The position numbers were made by a program, and so were the translations under genes. This document shows, piece by piece, positions 1-5,522 of a stretch of 5,702 nt of DNA. The stretch is from Oscillospiraceae bacterium. GTDB lineage: Bacteria; Bacillota; Clostridia; Oscillospirales; Ruminococcaceae. Where the stretch lies: positions 1 through 5,702 of the forward strand of contig WQXP01000088.1 in NCBI GenBank assembly GCA_009784765.1. Reading direction: 5' to 3'. Position 1 is the first letter of the stretch, and the number at the start of each line of letters is the position of its first letter. The notes beneath the pieces are model-generated. The model did no database searches. It was not told the origin of the DNA and worked only from the letters and a program-made list of their open reading frames with translations.

Positions 1-83
1 ACACAATGCACCGAACAATAGTCGAACTCAATCCCCTGCCCTATACGAATCGGCCCACTACCGAACACAATGATTTTTTTCTT
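1..83 (-). CDS. carB: Carbamoyl-phosphate synthase large subunit, internal fragment running off the window (no start codon seen)
   Basis: Read on the minus strand, the last 83 bases encode [17 protein letters not shown] followed by [11 protein letters not shown]. This is the signature opening the second (carbamoyl phosphate-forming) half of CarB, which makes carbamoyl phosphate for pyrimidine and arginine synthesis. The CSVH variant fits the middle of the protein (around residue 550 of the usual 1,070), not its N-terminus, where GPIVIGQ and FDYSG or FDYAG are usual. The rest lies left of the window. The N-terminal half is not upstream: the complete walJ gene ends only 68 bases away. The frame is open back to about position 305 but holds no ATG, GTG or TTG until a GTG at 68-66, inside the conserved first strand. 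It may be a split carB with an unrecognised start, a truncated copy, or a rearrangement or assembly junction. The identity of the encoded peptide is secure; its status as a working gene is not. Confidence 0.62.
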
Positions 84-90
84 TTCTAAT

Positions 91-134
91 GGGACTCCGC
101 CCCAAACCCCCTCACCTGCGGCGGGAGACCCGCC
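91..134. repeat. GC-rich palindromic intergenic element
   Basis: This short GC-rich stretch sits between the walJ stop and the carB fragment. It contains a perfect hairpin: GGCGGG at 120-125, loop AGA, CCCGCC at 129-134. Next to it are C-runs and a second weaker fold (GGGACTCCGCCCC at 91-103). Its composition contrasts with the flanking AT-rich bases (71-90). It resembles the small dispersed palindromic elements found between genes in many bacterial genomes, but only one copy is visible here, so dispersal is an inference. There is no U-tract after the hairpin in the walJ direction, so it is not a classical terminator. Confidence 0.45.
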
Positions 135-151
135 TTGGTTCGCTAAAGTGT

Positions 152-889
152 TTATACAGCAATATATTCGCCGGTTGTTTGAACGCTTGCTATGTCTAAC
201 GTGTAGTCGCGGTTTAGGCTTAACCCTGCTTTTGCTAACCTGTCCGCTGTGTTGCGGTATGCCGTTTGTACTGTGTTGTTCTCCCTTGACAGATGCGCTA
301 ACATAATTCGTGTTGTTCCGCTCTGTGCGAGGCTGAGTATGTAGTCGGCACTGTCGCCGTTAGACAGATGCCCGACATCGGACTTAATCCGCTCTTTAAC
401 CACGCCCGGATACCGTGTGTTATTTCGTAACATAATCGGGTCATAGTTACTTTCGACGAAAACAACATCCGCACCGAGAGTCGCTCCTTCAACTTCAGGA
501 GTTATCGTCCCCAAGTCTGTCATGTAAGCGATTTTAGTCTCGCCGTACTTAATCACATAACCGACACTCCACAGCGCATCATGAGACGTATTAAAAGTCA
601 TGATTTCGCAGCCGAGGACTTGTTTAGACTGCGCAGACCATACATCTGCCCCCATATAAATCGGCACATCGGGGTTGTTTTTCGCGAAAACACGAAGCCC
701 GCTGATATGGTCGCCGTGTTCATGAGTAATCAACACAGCTTTCACTGCCGAAACATCTGTCCCTATTCGCGCCAAGTTCTCGCGCAGTGCCTTGTAACTG
801 CAGCCAATGTCAATCAGAAATCCACTGTCGCGCTGACCGATAAAAGTGGAGTTCGCAGAACTCGAGCTGCAAAGTGGTGCTATTATCAT
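152..889 (-). CDS. walJ: WalJ/YycJ (VicX)-type metallo-beta-lactamase-fold hydrolase
   Basis: A 245-residue single-domain cytosolic metallo-hydrolase. Metal-binding motifs are intact: T-H-E-H-G-D-H at residues 55-61 (H56, H58, D60, H61), S-H-D at 102-104, T-D-L-G at 124-127 (bridging D125) and A-H-L-S at 198-201 (H199). The N-terminal [10 protein letters not shown] and the later ESNYD (146-150) and SDVGHLSN (170-177) blocks are characteristic of the YycJ/WalJ/VicX branch. Length is close to the usual 260 or so, and the C-terminus ends naturally after a T-G-E block. Relatives are found in WalRK cell-wall operons, and Bacillus homologues are reported as 5'-3' DNA exonucleases; the substrate here cannot be read from the sequence. 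It follows murA by 22 bases and is presumably co-transcribed with it. No walR or walK is present in this window. The ATG at 889 is fixed by the strong ribosome binding site just upstream. Confidence 0.9.
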   Translation of the reverse strand: MIIAPLCSSSSANSTFIGQRDSGFLIDIGCSYKALRENLARIGTDVSAVKAVLITHEHGDHISGLRVFAKNNPDVPIYMGADVWSAQSKQVLGCEIMTFNTSHDALWSVGYVIKYGETKIAYMTDLGTITPEVEGATLGADVVFVESNYDPIMLRNNTRYPGVVKERIKSDVGHLSNGDSADYILSLAQSGTTRIMLAHLSRENNTVQTAYRNTADRLAKAGLSLNRDYTLDIASVQTTGEYIAV

Positions 890-895
890 GTTTAG

Positions 896-908
896 CCTCC
901 TCCTCCTT
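896..908 (-). promoter_or_regulatory. Unusually strong ribosome binding site of walJ
   Basis: On the minus strand this reads AAGGAGGAGGAGG, three overlapping GGAGG registers, with the last one 6 bases before the walJ ATG. It lies wholly in the murA-walJ gap and decides the walJ start. The redundant registers suggest efficient translation from a polycistronic message. Confidence 0.85.
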
Positions 909-911
909 ACT

Positions 912-2198
912 TCAGCCGACCCGCGCCATAACTTCCACGTCCGGGAACTTGCGTTTGACTATATCCGCGCCTAACGCCTTGAGTTTCAAGTCCATATCCT
1001 CATAACCCCGTTCGATATGGCGGATTTCTTCGACTTGCGTAGTACCCGACGCACTCAAGCCCGCAATCATGAGAGCCGCGCCTGCCCGCAAGTCCGCCGC
1101 TTTGACTTGTGCCCCCGTGAGGCGTTCCACACCCTCAATCACAGCGACTTTTCCGTCAACAGATATGTCCGCCCCCATTCTGCGAAGTTCTTCCACATAG
1201 CGGAAGCGGTTGTCAAAGATTCCCTCAGTGAGAATGCTCGTGCCTTTCGCTAAAACCAACAACGCCGCGAACTGTGGCTGCATATCCGTGGGAAACCCCG
1301 GGTGAGGCATAGTTTTAATGTTTGTGCGTTCATACTCCGTTGCGCCTATTACGCGAACGCATTCATCACTTTCAACCACCTGCGCCCCGACTTTGCGGAG
1401 TTTCGATGAAATCGGCTCAAGATGTTTAGGGATAATCCCTTTGATAATCACATCGCCTTTAGTGGCGGCGGCGGCTACCATATAAGTCCCTGCTTCGATT
1501 TGGTCGGGAATAATCGTATAATTCGTTTCGCACATGGATTTAACTCCGCGAATTTTGATTACATCAGTTCCCGCACCCATAATATCCGCGCCCATAGAGT
1601 TGAGGAAATTCGCGAGGTCAACGATATGCGGTTCTTTTGCGGCATTCTCGAGTATAGTAAGCCCCTGTGCTTTCACAGAAGCAAGCATAGCGTTAATCGT
1701 CGCCCCGACAGTAACCTTATCGAAATACACCTGCGTTCCCACAAGGCTGCTTGCGGAAATTTCCACCATTCCGTGTTCGATGACAGACTCTGCCCCCAAC
1801 GACTTAAAGCACTTGATATGCTGGTCAATGGGGCGGTCGCCTAAATCGCATCCGCCGGGCATAGAAACTTTCGCGTGGTTGAATTTAGCCAAAAGCGCGC
1901 CTAAAAAGTAATACGACGCACGAATATGACGCGCCAACTCATAAGGAATCGGCACGTTACGGATTCTGCGTGCATCTATTCTGACGGCAGATTTGTTCAA
2001 TAATCGAATATCCGCGCCTAAATGCGCGAGGATTTTCAAGTCAATCGTAACATCTTTAATTTGCGGAACATTTTCAATCACGCAAACCCCGCCTGATAAG
2101 AGCACCGCCGGCAAAATTGCGACGGCGGCATTCTTCGCGCCGCTAATGTTCACTGTACCCCTAAGCTGTCTCCCGCCGTTGATGATAAACTTGTCCAA
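912..2198 (-). CDS. murA: UDP-N-acetylglucosamine 1-carboxyvinyltransferase MurA (EPSP synthase family)
   Basis: Transfers enolpyruvate from phosphoenolpyruvate to UDP-GlcNAc, the first committed step of peptidoglycan synthesis, in the cytosol. The 428 residues cover the full two-domain inside-out barrel. Visible catalytic residues are K22-N23 in SGAKNAA, the mobile-loop cysteine C117 in PGGCDLGDRPIDQH (equivalent to E. coli C115, the residue alkylated by fosfomycin, so sensitivity is expected at target level), D305 in PGFPTDMQPQF, R371 in DLRAGAA and R397 in HIERGYE. The start is TTG at 2198: an in-frame TAG at 2204-2202 excludes any longer form, and MDKFIINGG matches the usual MurA N-terminus. 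The nearest Shine-Dalgarno-like AAAGG is about 14 bases away, which is long, so initiation may be weak. It precedes walJ by 22 bases and has its own extended -10 promoter. Confidence 0.97.
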   Translation of the reverse strand: MDKFIINGGRQLRGTVNISGAKNAAVAILPAVLLSGGVCVIENVPQIKDVTIDLKILAHLGADIRLLNKSAVRIDARRIRNVPIPYELARHIRASYYFLGALLAKFNHAKVSMPGGCDLGDRPIDQHIKCFKSLGAESVIEHGMVEISASSLVGTQVYFDKVTVGATINAMLASVKAQGLTILENAAKEPHIVDLANFLNSMGADIMGAGTDVIKIRGVKSMCETNYTIIPDQIEAGTYMVAAAATKGDVIIKGIIPKHLEPISSKLRKVGAQVVESDECVRVIGATEYERTNIKTMPHPGFPTDMQPQFAALLVLAKGTSILTEGIFDNRFRYVEELRRMGADISVDGKVAVIEGVERLTGAQVKAADLRAGAALMIAGLSASGTTQVEEIRHIERGYEDMDLKLKALGADIVKRKFPDVEVMARVG

Positions 2199-2235
2199 TT
2201 TCTACGACCATGCCTTTCAAGTGATTACCTTAAAG

Positions 2236-2264
2236 AGTATACCATATTTTATCCTCAAAGAAAA
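2236..2264 (-). promoter_or_regulatory. Predicted sigma-A-type extended -10 promoter for murA-walJ
   Basis: On the minus strand TATACT (2241-2236) is preceded directly by TGG, giving a TGn extended -10. A 17-base spacer leads to a poor -35, TTTTCT (2264-2259). Transcription would start near 2229, leaving a leader of about 30 bases before the TTG of murA. The DNA just upstream is very A+T-rich, as for an UP element. The extended -10 would compensate for the weak -35. Confidence 0.55.
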
Positions 2265-2299
2265 GCCCTTTAAGAAAAATTAAGAAAAATTCGGCTTTT
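2261..2299. other. Inverted repeat in the gap between the cyclophilin and murA genes
   Basis: AAAAGCC at 2261-2267 and GGCTTTT at 2293-2299 are 7-base perfect arms around a 25-base A-rich interior. It lies downstream of the 2346-3224 cyclophilin gene and upstream of the murA -10, the near arm overlapping the murA -35. The long loop argues against a strong terminator. It could be a weak transcription end for the cyclophilin pair or a protein-binding site. No better terminator is visible in this 147-base gap. Confidence 0.3.
2271..2290. repeat. Tandem duplication of a 10-base A-rich motif
   Basis: TAAGAAAAAT occurs twice back to back with no mismatch (2271-2280 and 2281-2290), inside the inverted repeat that precedes the murA promoter. 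The 10-base period places both A-tracts on the same face of the helix about 30 to 50 bases upstream of the -10, consistent with an UP element or bent DNA. Confidence 0.5.
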
Positions 2300-2345
2300 G
2301 TACCATAATTACGCCGCCTAACGCGAGTTTTTTGTGCAAGTTGCA

Positions 2346-3224
2346 CTACTGCGTTGCGTCCGCTTCAGGGATTCGAATAATCGTTACCGACTCAATCACG
2401 ACAGGTTCAGCAGGGCGCGAGGGGCGGCCTTGCATTCCGGGCGGCGCAATGGCGTTGTTAAAGTCATCTGCGATGTTCCCTGCTACGACAGGCACTGCCG
2501 CTATTTCCCGCAGAAGTTCCCAGCCGTCAATCATTTGCCCGAATACGGTCACATAACCGTCGAGGGTGAAATGCCCGCCGACTTTTTCGTATCGCTCACG
2601 CGCTGCCGCAGGAATGTCCGTAAGGCGGCTGTGATACTCTTTCAATTGCGCGAGTTCTCCGGCTTGCTCTTCCGCAGGTTCTTCGATTTCTTCTAAAGCT
2701 TGGATAGATTCACTGAGCCGCTCAAGGCGTGTGTCGATGTTGACAGGTTTATTCGCAGTCACAACATAGAACTGCTTGTGGTTCTTGCCTGTATGAAAGT
2801 CTACCGCGAAAGCGAGTGCACCATAAAAGTTACGTGCGTTATCATGAGTTTCGATTCCGAACAAGTCTTCATCTTGCGCAGAAATGTCGCTTCCGTCGAT
2901 ATTAAACGCGCCGCCTTGAATGAGTATGTCTTCCAACACTCTGTGAAAAGTTCTGTTAAGGTAATAGTTGCTTTGGGCAATTTCGATGAACGCCTTCACT
3001 GCTTCAGGCGCGATTTCTTCAAAAAGGATAAAGCGCATTACGTCTTCATGTCCGCGAATGCGGATTTCAGCGTAGACGTCTCCGGGTTCTAAATCCTCGA
3101 CGCGCCAGTCATACATATTTCCGCGTGTTCCGCGGCTTTCGTTGTCGCACCCTGTTAATGAAAGTGCAAGCGTTGCGAGCATTGACAGCGCAAGAATGAT
3201 TGTTACAAGCCTTTTGATGTTCAT
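2346..3224 (-). CDS. Cyclophilin-type peptidyl-prolyl cis-trans isomerase lipoprotein
   Basis: A 292-residue predicted lipoprotein. It has a signal peptide with K-R then a hydrophobic run (residues 5-22), a lipobox L23-T24-G25-C26, then a cyclophilin domain from about residue 48. The active-site block is F93-H94-R95-V-L-E-D-I-L-I-Q103-G-G, retaining the catalytic arginine (CypA R55) and glutamine (CypA Q63) but with isoleucine at the CypA F60 position. Q151-F152-Y153 matches CypA Q111-F112-F113. An acidic, probably helical insertion (about 165-212) precedes the TLDGYVTVFG block (220-229), and a Pro-rich tail follows. It would assist folding of exported proteins at the outer face of the membrane. 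The GGAG ribosome binding site (3238-3235) lies in the last codons of the upstream cyclophilin gene, so the two form an operon. Activity is plausible; client proteins are unknown. Confidence 0.88.
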   Translation of the reverse strand: MNIKRLVTIILALSMLATLALSLTGCDNESRGTRGNMYDWRVEDLEPGDVYAEIRIRGHEDVMRFILFEEIAPEAVKAFIEIAQSNYYLNRTFHRVLEDILIQGGAFNIDGSDISAQDEDLFGIETHDNARNFYGALAFAVDFHTGKNHKQFYVVTANKPVNIDTRLERLSESIQALEEIEEPAEEQAGELAQLKEYHSRLTDIPAAARERYEKVGGHFTLDGYVTVFGQMIDGWELLREIAAVPVVAGNIADDFNNAIAPPGMQGRPSRPAEPVVIESVTIIRIPEADATQ

Positions 3225-3231
3225 GATTGTT

Positions 3232-3972
3232 TTACTCCAGTTCTATTTTTATAATGCGAATATTTTGCGTAGGTTTGCCGATTCGGGTTGCAGGAACATT
3301 TATGATTGCCTCAACCGTTTCAAACCCCTGTGTACTGATAACTTGCCCGAAAAAAGTAAAAAAACCCGACAGCGTTACAGCAACGCCGACTTCTTCGAAC
3401 ACATCAAGGAGTTCCTCCGGCAGAGTGTTCTCGCCGTCGATTTTCATTTCACGCAGCCGTGCCATTTCTTCTTGTGCAAGTTCCTGCTCATGTACGATGA
3501 AGAACCGCGAATCACTCGCGCCTTGGAGAGTTCCGTAAGCCCCGACTGCGCCGCGCAAAGGCCACATATTCACCGAGTATTCGTTCTCCCTCACGTCGGG
3601 GTGTATGTTCCCGCCCGAGTCTGTCCCTGCCTGAAAGAACACCCCGTCTTGTATGGCAAGAACTTCGCTGTCATCATAAAAGCCTTCCTGAACCCGTGCG
3701 ATAAAGGCGGCGACTGTGTTCGGCGCGAACTCCGGGAACAGTGCAAGACGAATTTCACCCTGACAAGTCGTAATAACGGCGACGGGTCGATTTTCGAGGA
3801 ACTCCTCATCTCCGTTCAAAGCGGCAAGCTGCACACTCAAGTCCATGTCGGAGTAATCATAATCCGAAATAGCACTGCGCGGTGCCCGGCGCGGTTCGCA
3901 GGAGGTTAAGAGGCTCACCGTGCAGCCAAGAAACACCCCCGAAACAATCAGCAAAGTTAAGATTTTTTTCAT
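3232..3972 (-). CDS. Degenerate cyclophilin-fold lipoprotein, probably catalytically impaired
   Basis: A 246-residue predicted lipoprotein starting MKKILTLLIV, with lipobox L22-T23-S24-C25. The reading frame is open back to an ATG at 4071, but that start lies upstream of the promoter at 4010-3983 and would place 33 extra residues before a normal signal peptide, so the ATG at 3972 is chosen. The cyclophilin fold begins about residue 63 (VITTCQGEIRLALFPEFAPN). At the catalytic block the usual F-H-R-V is replaced: aligning Q114 with CypA Q63 puts alanine (A106) where the catalytic R55 should be and V111 at the F60 position, and S-R-F-F (155-158) replaces S-Q-F-F. An insertion then leads to TLSGFFTFFGQV. 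It is probably a duplicate of the next gene that lost isomerase activity and kept a binding or chaperone role; that role is inferred. No Shine-Dalgarno sequence precedes it. Confidence 0.83.
   Translation of the reverse strand: MKKILTLLIVSGVFLGCTVSLLTSCEPRRAPRSAISDYDYSDMDLSVQLAALNGDEEFLENRPVAVITTCQGEIRLALFPEFAPNTVAAFIARVQEGFYDDSEVLAIQDGVFFQAGTDSGGNIHPDVRENEYSVNMWPLRGAVGAYGTLQGASDSRFFIVHEQELAQEEMARLREMKIDGENTLPEELLDVFEEVGVAVTLSGFFTFFGQVISTQGFETVEAIINVPATRIGKPTQNIRIIKIELE
3235..3238 (-). promoter_or_regulatory. Ribosome binding site of the second cyclophilin gene, embedded in the first
   Basis: GGAG on the minus strand overlaps the last sense codons (L-E) and abuts the TAA stop (3234-3232) of the upstream cyclophilin gene, 10 bases before the ATG at 3224. 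This placement suggests coupled translation of the two lipoproteins. Confidence 0.6.
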
Positions 3973-3982
3973 ACTATATACT

Positions 3983-4010
3983 ATTATAACAAAATTTTTC
4001 AAAAAGTCAA
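3983..4010 (-). promoter_or_regulatory. Strong sigma-A-type promoter of the cyclophilin lipoprotein operon
   Basis: On the minus strand TTGACT (4010-4005) and a perfect TATAAT (3988-3983) are separated by 16 bases. Only 10 bases lie between the -10 and the ATG at 3972, so transcription starting 6 to 9 bases past the -10 leaves a leader of about 1 to 4 bases. This is the best promoter match in the window and it supports the short form of the downstream gene. Confidence 0.75.
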
Positions 4011-4018
4011 GAAATTTA

Positions 4019-4039
4019 TTGCAAAATTGTTGCAATTTT
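4019..4039. promoter_or_regulatory. Operator-like palindromes in the divergent control region
   Basis: Two copies of the self-complementary hexamer TTGCAA lie at 4019-4024 and 4030-4035, 11 bases (about one helical turn) apart. The second is nested in a larger perfect inverted repeat: AAAATTG at 4023-4029, loop TTG, CAATTTT at 4033-4039. The second TTGCAA is also the -35 of the glgA promoter, and the first is just 9 bases upstream of the -35 for the cyclophilin operon. The arrangement suits a regulator controlling glgA or both directions. The DNA is A+T-rich, so chance contributes. Confidence 0.4.
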
Positions 4040-4058
4040 CGAAAAAATATGTTATACT
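4030..4058 (+). promoter_or_regulatory. Predicted extended -10 promoter for glgA
   Basis: TTGCAA (4030-4035), a 17-base spacer and TATACT (4053-4058) preceded by TGT (4050-4052) form a good sigma-A-type promoter with an extended -10. Transcription would begin near 4065, giving a leader of about 27 bases. It diverges from the cyclophilin operon promoter, the facing -35 elements being 19 bases apart. Confidence 0.72.
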
Positions 4059-4072
4059 GGTAGAAAACCATG

Positions 4073-4078
4073 AAAGGA
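4073..4078 (+). promoter_or_regulatory. Ribosome binding site of glgA
   Basis: AAAGGA ends 13 bases before the glgA ATG at 4092, a longer spacing than usual. It overlaps a minimal ATG-AAA-GGA-ACT-TAA reading frame (4070-4084), which is probably chance. Confidence 0.5.
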
Positions 4079-4091
4079 ACTTAAAATAAAC

Positions 4092-5522
4092 ATGAAAATT
4101 TTATACGCAACGAGCGAGGCTCAACCCTTCGCCGCAACAGGCGGATTAGCCGATGTAGCGGGTTCTCTCCCGAAAGCTTTGACAGATGAAGGCTGTGAGT
4201 GTTCGGTCATCATGCCTTTCTATAAGAATACAATCAAAGAAGCCGACGCAAAAACCTTTAAGTTCGTGACGGAGTTCTACGTTCCCGTAGGCTGGCGCTC
4301 ACAATATTGCGGAGTGTTCGAAAAAGACGTAAACGGAGTAACATACTACTTCCTTGATAACGAATACTACTTCAGCCGCGATTTCGGAATCTACGGCTAT
4401 TATGACGATGCCGAGCGTTTCGCTTTCTTCTCCCGCGCTGTTCTCGAAACAATTAAGCATACCGGCGAAGTCCCCGACATTATCAATTCGAACGACTGGC
4501 AGTGTGCTTTAATACCAATTTATTACAATATCTACTATCGCTATCAAAATGATATGCGGCGCATTCGCAATTTTTTCACCATTCACAACATCGGCTACCA
4601 AGGGCTGTACGGCTTCGATTTGCTTGAGGACATTCTCAGCATTCCGCGCCATATGGCTATGCTTGTGGAGTATGACGGCGACATCAACCTCATGAAAGGC
4701 GCGTTAGAAGTCGCGGATAAAATCACGACAGTTTCGCCGACCTACGCTGAGGAAATTTTCGACCCTTGGTTCGCTTGCGGGCTTGACCGTGCATTGGCGA
4801 ACAAAAAATTCAAAACTTGCGGCTTCCTCAACGGGATTGACGTGAATCTGTTCAATCCTGCCACAGATAACGGGCTTGCCGAGAAGTTCTCTGTCAAGCG
4901 CAAGAGCGGGAAAGCAACCTGCAAGGCCGCTCTGCTCGAGAAAGTCAACCTGCCTGCCGACGACGATTCTCCCGTAATCGGGATTGTTACGCGCTTGGTT
5001 GAACACAAGGGGCTTGACCTGATTCGCGAAGTTTTCGACGACATCGTAAACATGGGATACAAAGTAGTCATTCTTGGTTCGGGGGAACACTTCTATGAGA
5101 ATTTCTTCCATGAGGCGCAGAACCGTTTCCCCGGAAAAGTCAGCTTTGTATGCGGCTATGTTCCCGACCTTGCGCGTATGATTTACGCAGGCGCGGATAT
5201 GTTCCTCATGCCGAGTAAAAGCGAACCTTGCGGCCTTGCGCAGATGATTTCGCTCCGTTACGGAACAATCCCTGTAGTCCGCGCTACCGGCGGCTTGAAA
5301 GACTCGATTATCGACTGCGGCGACGCGGCAGGAACGGGCTTTACTTTCCAGACTTACAATGCCCACGATATGCTCGATTCGATTCGACGCGCTTATGACG
5401 CATACGGCGACAAGAAAGCTTGGGGTGCACTCACGACCCGCGCCATGAAAGCCGACTTCAGTTGGAAGCAATCCGCGAAGCTGTACATCGGCTTGTATGA
5501 AGAACTCTACGGATGGGAATGA
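4092..5522 (+). CDS. glgA: Glycogen synthase GlgA (ADP-glucose:alpha-1,4-glucan glucosyltransferase, GT5)
   Basis: Extends alpha-1,4-glucan chains from ADP-glucose in the cytosol to make glycogen. The 476 residues equal the E. coli enzyme (477) and cover both Rossmann domains of a GT-B fold. The N-terminal domain has the glycine loop A15-T16-G17-G18-L19-A-D-V-A-G, N-D-W-Q and H165 in FTIHNIGYQG. The C-terminal domain has R301 and K306 in VTRLVEHKGLDL, S-E378-P-C-G-L (E378 equals E. coli E377) and VVRATGGLKDS. The lysine of the usual K-T/S-G-G-L motif (E. coli K15) is alanine (A15), although all other key residues are kept, so the enzyme is probably active. It stands alone here with no other glg gene visible to the right before the window ends. 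The start is fixed by the family N-terminus and the promoter and leader upstream. Its stop TGA overlaps the first two bases of the 73-base repeat. Confidence 0.97.
   Translation: MKILYATSEAQPFAATGGLADVAGSLPKALTDEGCECSVIMPFYKNTIKEADAKTFKFVTEFYVPVGWRSQYCGVFEKDVNGVTYYFLDNEYYFSRDFGIYGYYDDAERFAFFSRAVLETIKHTGEVPDIINSNDWQCALIPIYYNIYYRYQNDMRRIRNFFTIHNIGYQGLYGFDLLEDILSIPRHMAMLVEYDGDINLMKGALEVADKITTVSPTYAEEIFDPWFACGLDRALANKKFKTCGFLNGIDVNLFNPATDNGLAEKFSVKRKSGKATCKAALLEKVNLPADDDSPVIGIVTRLVEHKGLDLIREVFDDIVNMGYKVVILGSGEHFYENFFHEAQNRFPGKVSFVCGYVPDLARMIYAGADMFLMPSKSEPCGLAQMISLRYGTIPVVRATGGLKDSIIDCGDAAGTGFTFQTYNAHDMLDSIRRAYDAYGDKKAWGALTTRAMKADFSWKQSAKLYIGLYEELYGWE

Noticed and set aside
70..306. 78-codon plus-strand open frame across the palindrome and the walJ end
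   Set aside because: Low-complexity translation of the GC element followed by antisense of walJ; no ribosome site or family match.
2293..2345. Terminator just after the second cyclophilin gene
   Set aside because: Only a 3-pair CGC/GCG fold and a short A-run are present on the coding strand; no stable stem followed by a T-tract.
3142..3909. 255-codon plus-strand open frame over the cyclophilin genes
   Set aside because: Antisense to two lipoprotein genes with clear signal peptides and domain motifs; no recognisable protein and no ribosome site.
3973..4071. 33-residue N-terminal extension of the degenerate cyclophilin from the ATG at 4071
   Set aside because: It would start upstream of the near-consensus promoter, lacks a ribosome site, and would bury a normal lipoprotein signal peptide.
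4070..4084. Four-codon leader frame (MKGT) before glgA
   Set aside because: It begins only about 5 bases after the predicted transcript start, has no ribosome site, no regulatory codon run and no attenuator fold; most likely chance.
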